64,000 nt of DNA from Prosthecobacter vanneervenii. Its GTDB lineage: Bacteria; Verrucomicrobiota; Verrucomicrobiia; Verrucomicrobiales; Verrucomicrobiaceae. The stretch spans positions 62,001-126,000 of the forward strand of contig NZ_JACHIG010000001.1 of the NCBI RefSeq assembly GCF_014203095.1, read 5' to 3'. A program made the translations under genes and the position numbers. Under the pieces are notes generated by a model that did no database searches, was not told the DNA's origin, and was given only the letters and a program-made list of their open reading frames with translations. Positions 44,609 through 54,200 of this stretch are shown one piece after another; position 1 is the stretch's first letter; every line of letters begins with the position of its first letter.

Positions 44609-45073
44609 TTACGCAGCAGCAGCGAACGAAAACCTGAATTTACGCCCTGCGGGTTCGGTTGCCGTGCCTTCGAGAAATTGTCTTTTGCATGGCAAAATTT
44701 CAGAAATGCAGACGAGTGGGTTGGTCTGGCCTCTGTCCTCATTCGTGATGACCAACACGGCTCGTGCTCCGATAAGAGCCTTCAGCTCAGCTTGCCCTGC
44801 TTCCCCGTCTGGGAAATACTGGCTTAGCTGATCCTCTGTAAGCCAAGCGCGAAGGTCTCGTTCAAGCCAGTGTGGAGCGTCCGGATCATAGATTTTGGCA
44901 GCCTTCCTGTCTTGATCGAGCGCCCCTTGTCTAGGAATTTTGAAGATGAGCCGAAATTGGCCTGGCTTTTTGTGGTATGGAACGACATCAGCTAGCGTGG
45001 CGTGGTAGCGACCTGAAGGAACGAGCCAGTCCATTTGGTTATACGGCGAGGAGGAAGTGGATTTATAATACAT
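44609..45073 (-). CDS. DUF669-like protein, first gene of the maintenance operon
   Basis: A 154-residue protein. SGRYHATLADVVPYHKKPGQ, FRLIFKIPRQGALDQDRKAA and ARAVLVITNEDRGQTNPLVC resemble the beta-rich pattern of phage DUF669 proteins, which accompany recombination or single-strand-binding genes. It is the most upstream gene of the minus-strand set, starting at 45073 close to the divergent SRAP gene. Function unknown; possible DNA-binding accessory protein. Confidence 0.55.
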   Translation of the reverse strand: MYYKSTSSSPYNQMDWLVPSGRYHATLADVVPYHKKPGQFRLIFKIPRQGALDQDRKAAKIYDPDAPHWLERDLRAWLTEDQLSQYFPDGEAGQAELKALIGARAVLVITNEDRGQTNPLVCISEILPCKRQFLEGTATEPAGRKFRFSFAAAA

Positions 45074-45295
45074 ATTATTTTATGCGTTAATTGTTGTTTT
45101 GCTGACATGATTAGAACGCTGTAGCCCATGAAAAAGTTGGTTAAAAAAGAGAAAAATTGTTAGGTAAAAGTGTATGTATAGTGGGCGCTTGGAAGACACC
45201 TGTTTTTTATATGTAAACTTGCCTGTGAAGCCTTAAATGCTAGCCGCGCACGCGGATTCCCTTGCCTGTCTGTCGCCGTGGGCGTTTCTTTCCCC
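45074..45295. promoter_or_regulatory. divergent promoter region of maintenance operon and SRAP gene
   Basis: An AT-rich 222-base gap between divergently starting genes. Several A/T tracts and a CATAAAAT block are compatible with -10 elements, but I could not assign a matched -35/-10 pair with confidence. No CTGT-N8-ACAG SOS box was found here by eye, unlike the gap before the UmuD-like gene. Confidence 0.4.
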
Positions 45296-46129
45296 ATGTG
45301 CAGCCGCCTCAATCAGTTCGCCAGCATCCCCGCGCTAGCAGTTGCTGGGAAAGAACTGAAAATTGAGCGGCGGAAAATGAAAAAGGAGGAGGATAAGAAG
45401 GCTGAAATTCAGGTGTTCAACAACATCTGCCCAACGGATTATGCTGACGTCCTGACCTTGCAGGCGGGTGAGGTGGGCATTGAGCGCATGCGCTTTGGTC
45501 TTGTGCCAGCTTGGGCCAAGGGCAGCAAGAAGGAGGTCGTGAAGAAATTTGGTCTCACTTTCAATGCCCGGTGTGAAAGCATCTTTGAACTGGCGTCATA
45601 CCGGCAGCCGATCCTCAGTCAACGCTGCCTTGTTCCGGTGCGTGGCTGGCATGAGTGGCCTGAACGCACCACTCCGTATTTTATTCATCGCTCGGATCAT
45701 GAGCCTCTTTTGCTGGCGGGTATTTGGGATATGTGGGAAAGCCCCTACCCAGAGGATTTTGAGGACGGACCTGTCATCACCTCCATGAGTGTTGTCACGA
45801 CGCCTCCTGGCCCCTACATGGCCAAGTTCCATGACCGTAGCCCGCTGATCCTAGAAGGGGAGAACGCTCTCAGTTGGCTGCAGCCGGAGATGCAGGTCGA
45901 TGATCTTCGGGCTTTCTTTAAACCGTACGATAGCGAGCAGCTCGAAGCCTACCGTGTTTCGACTTCTGCTAGTCAGGTCCGCAATAAGACAGAGGAAGTG
46001 GTGCGTCCCATTGCACCACCTGTACCTCATCATGGGCCATACGAGTCTGCACCCCTTGACAGGGCTGTGGATGCTGACAGCCAGCCCATGCTCCCAGGGC
46101 TCCTCTCTGAGCCCTCCCGAGGGGGCTGA
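45296..46129 (+). CDS. SRAP family protein (YedK/HMCES-type, SOS-response-associated)
   Basis: A 277-residue protein. The start at 45296 was chosen because SRAP proteins use Met1-removed Cys2, and this ATG is followed by Cys (MCSRLNQFASIPALA). Other conserved residues are FNARCES (Asn90), VRGWHEWPE (Glu120) and MAKFHDRSP (His179). The family caps abasic sites in single-stranded DNA by a covalent bond to Cys2, protecting them during replication. It lies just upstream of a UmuD-like gene and DinB-DnaE fusion, a setting typical of SOS damage-tolerance clusters. Confidence 0.93.
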   Translation: MCSRLNQFASIPALAVAGKELKIERRKMKKEEDKKAEIQVFNNICPTDYADVLTLQAGEVGIERMRFGLVPAWAKGSKKEVVKKFGLTFNARCESIFELASYRQPILSQRCLVPVRGWHEWPERTTPYFIHRSDHEPLLLAGIWDMWESPYPEDFEDGPVITSMSVVTTPPGPYMAKFHDRSPLILEGENALSWLQPEMQVDDLRAFFKPYDSEQLEAYRVSTSASQVRNKTEEVVRPIAPPVPHHGPYESAPLDRAVDADSQPMLPGLLSEPSRGG

Positions 46130-46183
46130 GCTGAATTCGCTCCCTCGTCTGGCTGGGAAGAACTTGGGTTCACAGATTACTTG

Positions 46184-46205
46184 ATACTGTTCCAAAGAAC
46201 AGTAT
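46184..46205. promoter_or_regulatory. SOS-box-like palindrome before the UmuD-like gene
   Basis: ATACTGTTC-caaa-GAACAGTAT, a perfect 9-bp inverted repeat ending 10 bases before the UmuD-like ATG. It contains CTGT-N8-ACAG with flanking TA on both sides, which is the Escherichia coli LexA-box consensus, and its inner half-sites GTTC-N4-GAAC resemble the Gram-positive type. It suggests LexA-type repression of the mutasome. Which LexA binds is unknown. Confidence 0.8.
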
Positions 46206-46215
46206 TTGGTGCGCC

Positions 46216-46668
46216 ATGCTCGAAATTCTCCAGAATCACCCTTTCGACCTGCTGTGGCTGTCCCAAGACCGTTCCTGGCTGCGACATCAGGTTCCGCTTC
46301 TTGGCAGCATCATTGCAGGCAGGCCGGAGTTCCAAGAGGGGCGGGTGGACAGCTGCATCGACATCGACCCAACGACATTGAGACTGCCGAAAAACGCCCG
46401 CACCTTTGCTCTGAAGGTGCGGGGCGATTCGATGTGCAGGGCGGCCATACTGGAGGGGGATATTGTCATCATGGAGCTTCGCGAGGCCAAGCATGGTGAC
46501 ATCGTGGCAGCCCTCATCGACGGGGAGACGACTTTGAAGCGTTTCATCGTCAAGGGAGGCGTGCCTTACTTGCGGGCTTCAAACCCGAATTATCCCGATC
46601 TCATACCGGCGCGTGAACTGGTCATTCAAGGAGTGCTGATAGCACTGCTGCGCATCCCACAAAAATGA
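46216..46668 (+). CDS. UmuD-like S24 serine protease
   Basis: A 150-residue protein, near UmuD size, without a LexA-type DNA-binding domain. The S24 fold shows KVRGDSMCRAAILEGDIVIM with catalytic Ser72 and DGETTLKRFIVKGG with Lys108, the serine-lysine dyad. PLLGSIIAGRP carries an Ala-Gly, a possible self-cleavage site near residue 34. After RecA-stimulated cleavage UmuD' activates translesion synthesis by its polymerase partner. The next gene, 6 bases later, encodes the DinB-DnaE fusion, taking the place of UmuC. An SOS-like palindrome lies just before its start. Confidence 0.88.
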   Translation: MLEILQNHPFDLLWLSQDRSWLRHQVPLLGSIIAGRPEFQEGRVDSCIDIDPTTLRLPKNARTFALKVRGDSMCRAAILEGDIVIMELREAKHGDIVAALIDGETTLKRFIVKGGVPYLRASNPNYPDLIPARELVIQGVLIALLRIPQK

Positions 46669-46674
46669 CGTGTC

Positions 46675-49600
46675 ATGATCCTCCATTGCGATGCGGATGC
46701 ATTCTTTGCCAGTGCAGAGCAAGCTGCTGATAAACGGCTGCGTGGTCGCCCAATTGCTGTGGGTGGTGAACGGCGCGGCATCATCGCTTCAGCCAGCTAT
46801 GAGGCCAGAAAACTGGGCATCTATACGCCTATGCCCACTGCAAAGGCACGCAAGCTCTGTCCCAACCTCATAGTGCTGCCGTGTCATTTCGACCTCTACG
46901 AACGGATGTCGAGGCTCATGTTTTCTTATGCGTATGACTTCACACCAATCGTCGAGCAGGCATCCATTGATGAGTGCTACCTTGATCTTCACGGCGCAAA
47001 GCAGACCAGGGCCGGCGAGGCTGCAGCCAAACTGCAACAGGCCATCGGGCAGAGCTTGAAGCTGTCCGTATCGGTGGGCGTGGGTGCGAACAAACTGGTG
47101 TCACAGATCGCCAGCAAACTTCGCAAACCTCACTGCTTCATTGAAGTTGAACCCGGACATGAGCAGGGATTTCTCTGGCCGCTGGAGAACAAATGGCTGC
47201 CGCAGGTCGGCCCTCATCTCGCTGCCAAGCTCAACACTGCTGGACTTCGGCACATCGAGCACATCGCCAAAACACCCGTGGATGAACTTTTCCTACTGGT
47301 CGGTAACGGGGCACCGACGCTTCATGATTACGCAATGGGCAACGACTTGAGGCCCGTGGTTTGTGATGCACCTGCTGCCAAAAGCTACGGCGAGCAGGAA
47401 ACATTCGTTCAGGATACCACCGATACGGCATTCATCCTCGCACGCCTGCGAGCGATGACCGACGCTCTCATGAGTCGCGTGCGGCAGGATGGGAAAAGCA
47501 TACGCACGATTACGTTGCGACTTCGCTATAACGACATGGACGAGGCGACGCGCTCAGCCAGCCTTGATGAGCCAACGGATCTCGAACACGATATTTACCC
47601 GCTGCTGCAAGCCATGCTGAATCGTGCGTGGGAGCGTCGAGTGAGCGTGCGTCTAGTCGGCCTGCGGTTCACCAAAATTTATGAGGCAGGTTTTTGCAGT
47701 GTTTTGCCGTTGGAGCAGTCTGACATCAAACGGGGGCGTCTGCATACACTCTCTCTCGTGGTGGACGATTTGCGGCGGGAACAGCGCAGCATCATGCGCG
47801 GTCATGATCTTTGGCTTTCGCAGCACAAGCACTCTCCCCGTCAGACACTGCCCAAGACGCGTCCGGTCACAGATGCAGCGGCAAGCGTGACGAATCGAGT
47901 ATTGCGGGAACGGCCTGGCAGTCCGCAAATAATCAGCCATGCAGGGAGGCTGGCGTTTCCTGCGCTCAACGTGAAGAGCTGTTTCAGCTTCCTCGACTCC
48001 ACTCTCACCATTCCTGCCATCATCGAAGCTGCGGTTGCAAATGACATGCCTGCCGTGGCTATCACAGACAAAAATCTGCACGCTGCTGTGCCATTTTTCC
48101 AAGCGGCCGCAGCTGCAGGGATCAAGCCAATCATAGGTGCGGAGCTGTGCTGCAATAAGCAACGTCTGCTCGCCTACGTGCAAAATGTGAGGGGCTACCA
48201 GAACCTCTGCCGCCTGCTTTCCCACAACAACGAAGCCTGCATCCATCAGGCACTACTCGATACGTATCGCGAAGGTTTGATCATCATTCCGGCCGATACT
48301 GCTGATGTGGCCCTGCCTGAAATTCGCTACCACAAACCGGAAGACCGGGTGTTCTTCGACATCGTGCAGAGCATGAGAACGCTCACTCTGCTGCATGAGA
48401 AGCATGCGGAAAAGCGGCGAGGTGATTTTGCCTTTCATCCACCCGGGAAATGGTGCGAACGCTATTCAAACACTGCTTTGCAGGCTGTGCGGGAAGTGGT
48501 GGATCAATGTGACTTTGCCTTCGACTTCAAGACTCTGCGGTTTCCTCGCTATACGCCTGCTGATGGGAGCACGCCTGCGGCCATGCTGTATCAATTGGCG
48601 CATGAGGGGCTGAATCGACGCTACGGCGGCGAAGCAAAGCGACACGTGACACAACTGTGGGAGGAGCTTTCGATTATCGCCGAAGTCGGATACGAGGAAT
48701 ACTTTCTCACCGTCTGGCACCTGCTTCAGGAGTGTGCGGGGCAGGGGATTGGCTGGATCACTCGTGGCAGTGCTGCCGATTCCCTCGTCTGCTATGCGCT
48801 TGGCATCAGCAATGTTTGCCCCATACGCTTTGAGCTTTATTTCAAGCGCTTCCTCAACCGAGACCGCATGGCCCTGCAAAAGCTGCCGGACATTGACATC
48901 GACTTCGCGCATGATCATAAGGACGATGTAGTCAGGCTCTTGCTCGACCGTTATGGTCCCGAACACGCTGCCATCGTTGGAGGGTTCAATACCTTTCAGG
49001 CACGCTCAGCTTTCGGTGATGTCGCCAAAGTGCTAGGGGTTGCTGAAAATGAAATACGCCGTCTCACCGAGCACATGCCCTGGACGGATGCCAGGCATGC
49101 TGCCGATGCCGTGGCAGTCTCGCGTGAGTGCGATCTTGTTGCATGGCAGGAGGAGCCATTACGCACAGCATTGCTCACGGCGGGGATGCTGGATGGAGTT
49201 CCCCGATACGCCAAAATGCACCCCTGCGGTGTCGTGCTTTCGCGTGATCCGATTCGCGATCAGACGCCTACGTTCATAAGCTCAAAAGGCTGGCCCACTA
49301 CTCATTTCGATATGGATGCAGTGGAGGCGGTCGGATTGATCAAGCTGGATATTCTTGCCCAGGGGGGGCTTGCTGTCTTGCGAGATACGCAAATCACCTT
49401 GGGTGCTCAGGGGAAGGCTTTGGATCTGCAGTCTTTGGAAGTAGGCCTGCATGGCGGGACAGAAGAACCTGTCCGGACAGAGCCCTTAGAGCCTTGGAGT
49501 GACCCTGGCGTCTGGAACATGATCGCCAAGGGCAATGCACGTGGGGTTCATCATATCGAAAGCCCGGCCATGACCAGTCTAGCCTGCATGGCTGATGTGC

Positions 49601-50919
49601 GGGACATCGACCGTCTGGTCGCGATTGTGTCCGTCATCCGGCCCGGTGCTGCCAATGGTCTCAAAAAAGCGCAGTTTGCTCGTCGTGCCCAGGGGCTGGA
49701 ACCGGTGGATTATACGCATGAAAGCTTGGCTCCCGTATTGCGCTCCACCTTTGGGGTTGTGGCGTATGAGGAGCACATCTTGCAAATATGTGAGGCCTTT
49801 GCCGGGTTGCCTCCTGGTCGTGCGGATGTCCTACGGCGAGCCCTGGTCAAGCAGGACCGCGCCAAGATCAATGAGGTGAAGACTGAGTTCATGCAGGCAG
49901 CCAAGAAACGCCGACGCGATGCATACAGTATCGCTCACGTGTGGGATCTGGTGGCAGGATTCCAGGGATACGCCTTTTGTCGTGCTCATAGCACTGCCTA
50001 CGCTGTCGAGGCGTATCAGGGAGCCTACGCCAAGCACTACCATCCCGCCGAGTTCATGGCCGGCGTGCTCACGAATGGCAAGGGGTTCTATTCTTCGTTG
50101 GTTTACACCCTGGAATGCCGACGTCTGGGTATCGGCTTCCTCTCACCCGATGTGAACACCCCTGCCGATGGCTTCACCGTCGAGTGTTCCACGGCACTAC
50201 ACGGCACGCCTGCGGTGCCTTTGGGCAAAGCGATACGTCTGCCAATACGGGTTATCAAAGACCTCAGTGAAGCCACTCTAACTCGTTGGCGTGCGGAAGT
50301 TGCTAGAGCACCCTTTTCCACCATCCGGGATTTTTGCGAACGTGTCCGTCCTGAGGGGGCCGAAGCATTGAACCTCATCCGTGCTGGAGCCTTCGACTCT
50401 CTGGGAGGTGGCCGCACCGAGCAGTTTTGGCGTTGCATGCATTGCTCACGGGACCTGAACACCGGGGGTGATTGGCTGTTTCGCGATGCTCGCGAAGACG
50501 ACATCCGAGCCTGTTTCCGCGAGGAACCGACCATGCTGCAGATGCTTCAAGATGAACTAGATCTCTTCGGCTACACCGTCAGCGGCCATCCGCTGGACCT
50601 GCACCCCCAGGTTGCATGGCATACCTACTGCCCGATTGTCGACCTCCATCGCTACCCCAACCAGCGCGTCACCGTCTGTGGCTTGATCATTGTCAGCCGT
50701 TCACACCTGCAACAGGACGGCCAACCCATGAAATTCATCTCGATTTGCGACCGGACGGGCATTGTTGAGTGTGAAATTTTTGCCGATGCTTACCGTAAGT
50801 TCGGACTGAACACGATTCGTTACCCTGTGGTACAGGTCACCGGGGAGGTGAAGCCGTTCGACAATGGCGCGGGCTATACGCTGGAGGTGCTGCGGGTGGA
50901 GGGGGGGAGGACGATTTAG
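46675..50919 (+). CDS. fusion of Y-family polymerase (DinB) and C-family polymerase (DnaE-type)
   Basis: A single 1414-residue frame. Residues 1-385 form a DinB polymerase with MILHCDADAFFASAEQ (D-x-D metal site) and QASIDECYLDLHG (S97-I-D-E100), so catalytic residues are intact, unlike ImuB. After a linker (385-425) a DnaE-type polymerase follows: a PHP domain beginning near 427, TRGSAADSLVCYALGI, the catalytic pair in LPDIDIDFAHDHKDD (D740, D742) and VGLIKLDILAQGG (D892), helix-hairpin-helix and an OB-fold near 1330-1400. The PHP metal site H-x-H is N-x-K, so it is probably inactive. Together with the UmuD-like protein this would be a one-polypeptide mutasome. DinB and DnaE are usually separate genes. 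Confidence 0.93.
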   Translation: MILHCDADAFFASAEQAADKRLRGRPIAVGGERRGIIASASYEARKLGIYTPMPTAKARKLCPNLIVLPCHFDLYERMSRLMFSYAYDFTPIVEQASIDECYLDLHGAKQTRAGEAAAKLQQAIGQSLKLSVSVGVGANKLVSQIASKLRKPHCFIEVEPGHEQGFLWPLENKWLPQVGPHLAAKLNTAGLRHIEHIAKTPVDELFLLVGNGAPTLHDYAMGNDLRPVVCDAPAAKSYGEQETFVQDTTDTAFILARLRAMTDALMSRVRQDGKSIRTITLRLRYNDMDEATRSASLDEPTDLEHDIYPLLQAMLNRAWERRVSVRLVGLRFTKIYEAGFCSVLPLEQSDIKRGRLHTLSLVVDDLRREQRSIMRGHDLWLSQHKHSPRQTLPKTRPVTDAAASVTNRVLRERPGSPQIISHAGRLAFPALNVKSCFSFLDSTLTIPAIIEAAVANDMPAVAITDKNLHAAVPFFQAAAAAGIKPIIGAELCCNKQRLLAYVQNVRGYQNLCRLLSHNNEACIHQALLDTYREGLIIIPADTADVALPEIRYHKPEDRVFFDIVQSMRTLTLLHEKHAEKRRGDFAFHPPGKWCERYSNTALQAVREVVDQCDFAFDFKTLRFPRYTPADGSTPAAMLYQLAHEGLNRRYGGEAKRHVTQLWEELSIIAEVGYEEYFLTVWHLLQECAGQGIGWITRGSAADSLVCYALGISNVCPIRFELYFKRFLNRDRMALQKLPDIDIDFAHDHKDDVVRLLLDRYGPEHAAIVGGFNTFQARSAFGDVAKVLGVAENEIRRLTEHMPWTDARHAADAVAVSRECDLVAWQEEPLRTALLTAGMLDGVPRYAKMHPCGVVLSRDPIRDQTPTFISSKGWPTTHFDMDAVEAVGLIKLDILAQGGLAVLRDTQITLGAQGKALDLQSLEVGLHGGTEEPVRTEPLEPWSDPGVWNMIAKGNARGVHHIESPAMTSLACMADVRDIDRLVAIVSVIRPGAANGLKKAQFARRAQGLEPVDYTHESLAPVLRSTFGVVAYEEHILQICEAFAGLPPGRADVLRRALVKQDRAKINEVKTEFMQAAKKRRRDAYSIAHVWDLVAGFQGYAFCRAHSTAYAVEAYQGAYAKHYHPAEFMAGVLTNGKGFYSSLVYTLECRRLGIGFLSPDVNTPADGFTVECSTALHGTPAVPLGKAIRLPIRVIKDLSEATLTRWRAEVARAPFSTIRDFCERVRPEGAEALNLIRAGAFDSLGGGRTEQFWRCMHCSRDLNTGGDWLFRDAREDDIRACFREEPTMLQMLQDELDLFGYTVSGHPLDLHPQVAWHTYCPIVDLHRYPNQRVTVCGLIIVSRSHLQQDGQPMKFISICDRTGIVECEIFADAYRKFGLNTIRYPVVQVTGEVKPFDNGAGYTLEVLRVEGGRTI

Positions 50920-51293
50920 AATGAGTGAAGGGCACATCCATTAAGCCTGCCAGAGCACACATCTTCGTCATAACAGGGGGCAGCGCTGCGAATCACCCGG
51001 CAAAAATCTTGTGAGATCGTGCCTGGCGGGGTGACGGCATCTGGTCTCGGGTGGCTTAATCTTGAAAAAAGCCCCGATCACCTTCTTGCGGAGGAATGTT
51101 GACGAGTCTTGAGGAACACTCTAGAACAACGTCTTGTGTTCACCAAAAACAATGCCTTCCATCGCGATCCTGATTTCAAGGGCCTTCACACGTTTTTTTT
51201 TTGCATTCTTGAATGTCAGCGCGTGTTTTCGATTGAATGAATTTGTGCTGAGTTTGCATTAAATCCAGACCGAAGTCAGTTAATACGACTCAG
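50920..51293. promoter_or_regulatory. intergenic region before the defence-like operon
   Basis: A 374-base gap without a supported gene. Towards its right end it is rich in A and T and must contain the promoter of the three-gene operon, as no other gap occurs before 60984. A T-run (nine T in ACGTTTTTTTTTTGC-like context) lies near 51190. No clear operator or Shine-Dalgarno site precedes the ATG at 51294. Confidence 0.4.
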
Positions 51294-54200
51294 ATGAACA
51301 TCACTATCCACCCAGCCCTTGATGGAATAGCCGCAGAGCGGCTTCGTGATTTTGCAATCAGGTTGGCGGATAAGGGAAATGATGAGGGGGCGGTGCAGGA
51401 ATTTGTCAAGAGTGAGGCAGCATGGGTTTCGAGAACGAAGGCGCTGAACGGCCAAAGCTGCTCGTACGAAGCATCGGCCCGTCTTTTAGCGGACCTAAGG
51501 CTTTTGAAATGGAAGGTTCGAGCCGACTCGTGTGGCATCGAATTGGAATCCCCGCCACATCCTCGGCTGAAAGCCAAGAGTGTGGATGCTGTTCGTGAAT
51601 CTAAGGAGGCTGTGCGAAAGGAACTCACCCCGGCGCTTCGCCAACAGTTCGCGGACCCGCTGGTGCAGGACTTTATTCGCAACATGGAGACTCCCACCAA
51701 AGGGGCGCGACGGCAGAGTATCTTGAAGCTCGTCGCAGACGGTAAGGAGATCGCGGGCAGAATCCAGCAAGCGAAGGTTGCGGGTACGGAGGATAAAGCA
51801 GATTGCCTTGCCAAGGCAATACAGCCCTACCTCCAGCTTGTGCCGGGAGAGGGGGATGATGTGGTGTTAGATGAGTTCACCAGGATTCCTTTGGGGGACA
51901 TTTGGCGTTACTTTCGTTACACTTGGGCGATCCCACAGACGGGCATTCCAGGGAGGCAGATGTTTTACCTTGTAAGGGACGCAGCCCACTCTTGTCACGC
52001 TGTGATGGGTATAGCGGCATTAAGCAATACGTCGCTCGTTTCTCCCATCCGAGACAATGCCATTGGGTGGACACTGGAAAAATTCAGTCTTCAAATGTCC
52101 AAGGCAGCCCAAGGGAATGACGGCATCCTGCTAGCATCATATTGCGACTACCTGGATAGGCTGATCAGCAGTGCATTGGCCGAAATCAACCCAAAGGAGT
52201 TGATACACCCTAAGGAAATTGAACACCCCTCCGAAGATGTGATCGCGAGGCTCCAGAGGCGCGCTGCAGAGTTCGCTGGCAAGCGTGAAGAAGCGCTGAG
52301 GGAGGTAGCAGAGGCAGCAGCTGCCGGAGTGCCTCTGACGTTGAATGAAACTGAACTTCGCGATTATGGGGTGCCTCCGGTGTCTTTGGAGGTGTTGGAA
52401 CTGGAGGGGAAAAAGGCATTGGAAGATTCGCATGAAACTCGTGCAAGAAGGTTTCTTGTCGCAAAAAAGCGGGCGTTTGAGTTCGCCAGACTGTTAAAAG
52501 CTCGCCTGGTTCTGCGGGAAAATAGCGTAATGCTGGCGAATCCCGTCACGACGATGCAGGCCTTGAAGGACGAAAAGCTCCAAGTAGCGATCAACACCGC
52601 TCTCACATCAGTGAAAAGTGATCGAATAGGAACAAATGTTCTTGAGATCACTACCTGCGGGGCCATCGCGCCTTACAACACGCTTCTCGGCGGTAAACTG
52701 GTGGCGCTTCTACTGCTTAGCCCAGAGATCGCGCATGATTACCAGAAACGTTATGGTCACCGCGCTGCCATCATCAGCTCGCAATTAAAGAATGCAGAGC
52801 GTATCAAGGATTGCACCTTAGCTTGGTTAAACACCACCAGCCTTTACTCACTTGGTAGTAGTCAGTATGAGCGGTTGCGCCTACCGGCTGGCATTATTGC
52901 GCCAGACCAGTCCGAGCTGCGTTTCAAACATATTGGTGACACCGAGGGCTATGGTACGGTGCAGTTTTCTGATGCCACGGTGCATGCAGTGCAGGCCGCT
53001 TTGAGTGAATTGCAAGATTTCAAAGAGGTGAACAGCATCTTTGGTGAGGGGTTCAGTCCTAAATTTCGCAAGCTCCGTAACGGTATGCTCGCCCTCGGAT
53101 TCAACCCCACTGTGCTCATGCGTCACGATCAGACTCGTCGCATGTATGCCGCTCGCTTGTGGCCTGAGGCAGATGTATTCCTGCGGGGGGAAACCTGCGA
53201 TGTCCCGGCGTATGTACGTGAGCCGGGACGATTCCGAGACGCCACAGCGCGCATCGCTGACTTCTGGCGAAGGCGATGGTTGGGGAGTCGTCTGAACCAC
53301 TCTCCCTCCATGGAGGCCTTGCGCACTGCCAAAGCCTGGGCGCTTTCAGAAAAACTTGCCGACATAACCGCAGAAGCGCATAGTCTGAAGTCCCGCCCTC
53401 GCAAGCAGCCTGATCTTGAATTCGCACCCCCAGCTTCCTCCACTTCAAACCCAAGCAATACCGGGGCGGTGGGCGATACGCTGCGCTTCTGGTATGAACT
53501 TGCTAAAGCCGGACCGGAGGCATGCGCGGATGAGCTTACTTCTGACCAGCTTGATCGCCTGCATGTCGAGCAGCCCATGGACGCCTTTCTGCTCGACCAT
53601 TTGCGCCGTGGCTTCAGCATTGTGCTTACAGGGAATGCAGGCGATGGCAAAACCCATCTTCTGCGCAAGCTGGAGGCTGCTCTGCCAAAAGATGCAGATG
53701 TTGTGAGTGATGCCACAGCATCGATGAAACCCGGCGACATCTCCGGTATTCTGCGACGTTGGAAGAAGGCACATCGCGATGATCGCGCATTTCTTCTCGC
53801 CGCAAATGAATATCCACTATATCTCCTGCGGCAGAAAAAAAGTGACTTCGGACCACTGGAGGAGGTCGACCGTCAGTGCCGCCAGCGACTCGCCTACGGT
53901 GAGACTGTTGTGGGCGATGAAGCTGCGGGTGAAAAGGTGCTTGTCGTTGACCTGAGTTTGCGCAATCCGCTAGCCAAAGGCTTTGCCGGACCATTGTTGG
54001 AAAAGTTGCTAGAACGTCCTGAAATCCAAGCAGCAGCCGAAGCTGATCCTGAGGGCGACCTAGCCTGGAATCTGCACAGGCTGAGGCATCCCGTGGTTCG
54101 TGAGCGCCTACTGGAGTTGCTCGCGCGCATGGCCGCCGCAGGTCATAGGGCAACCGTGCGTGAGCTTTGGATTTGGGCCGCACGGTTGCTATTCGGCACC

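Noticed and set aside
50541..50600. QDELDLF as a clamp-binding motif in the DnaE half
   Set aside because: It aligns with the conserved segment just before SGHPL found in all DnaE proteins, so it is part of the fold and not good evidence for clamp binding.
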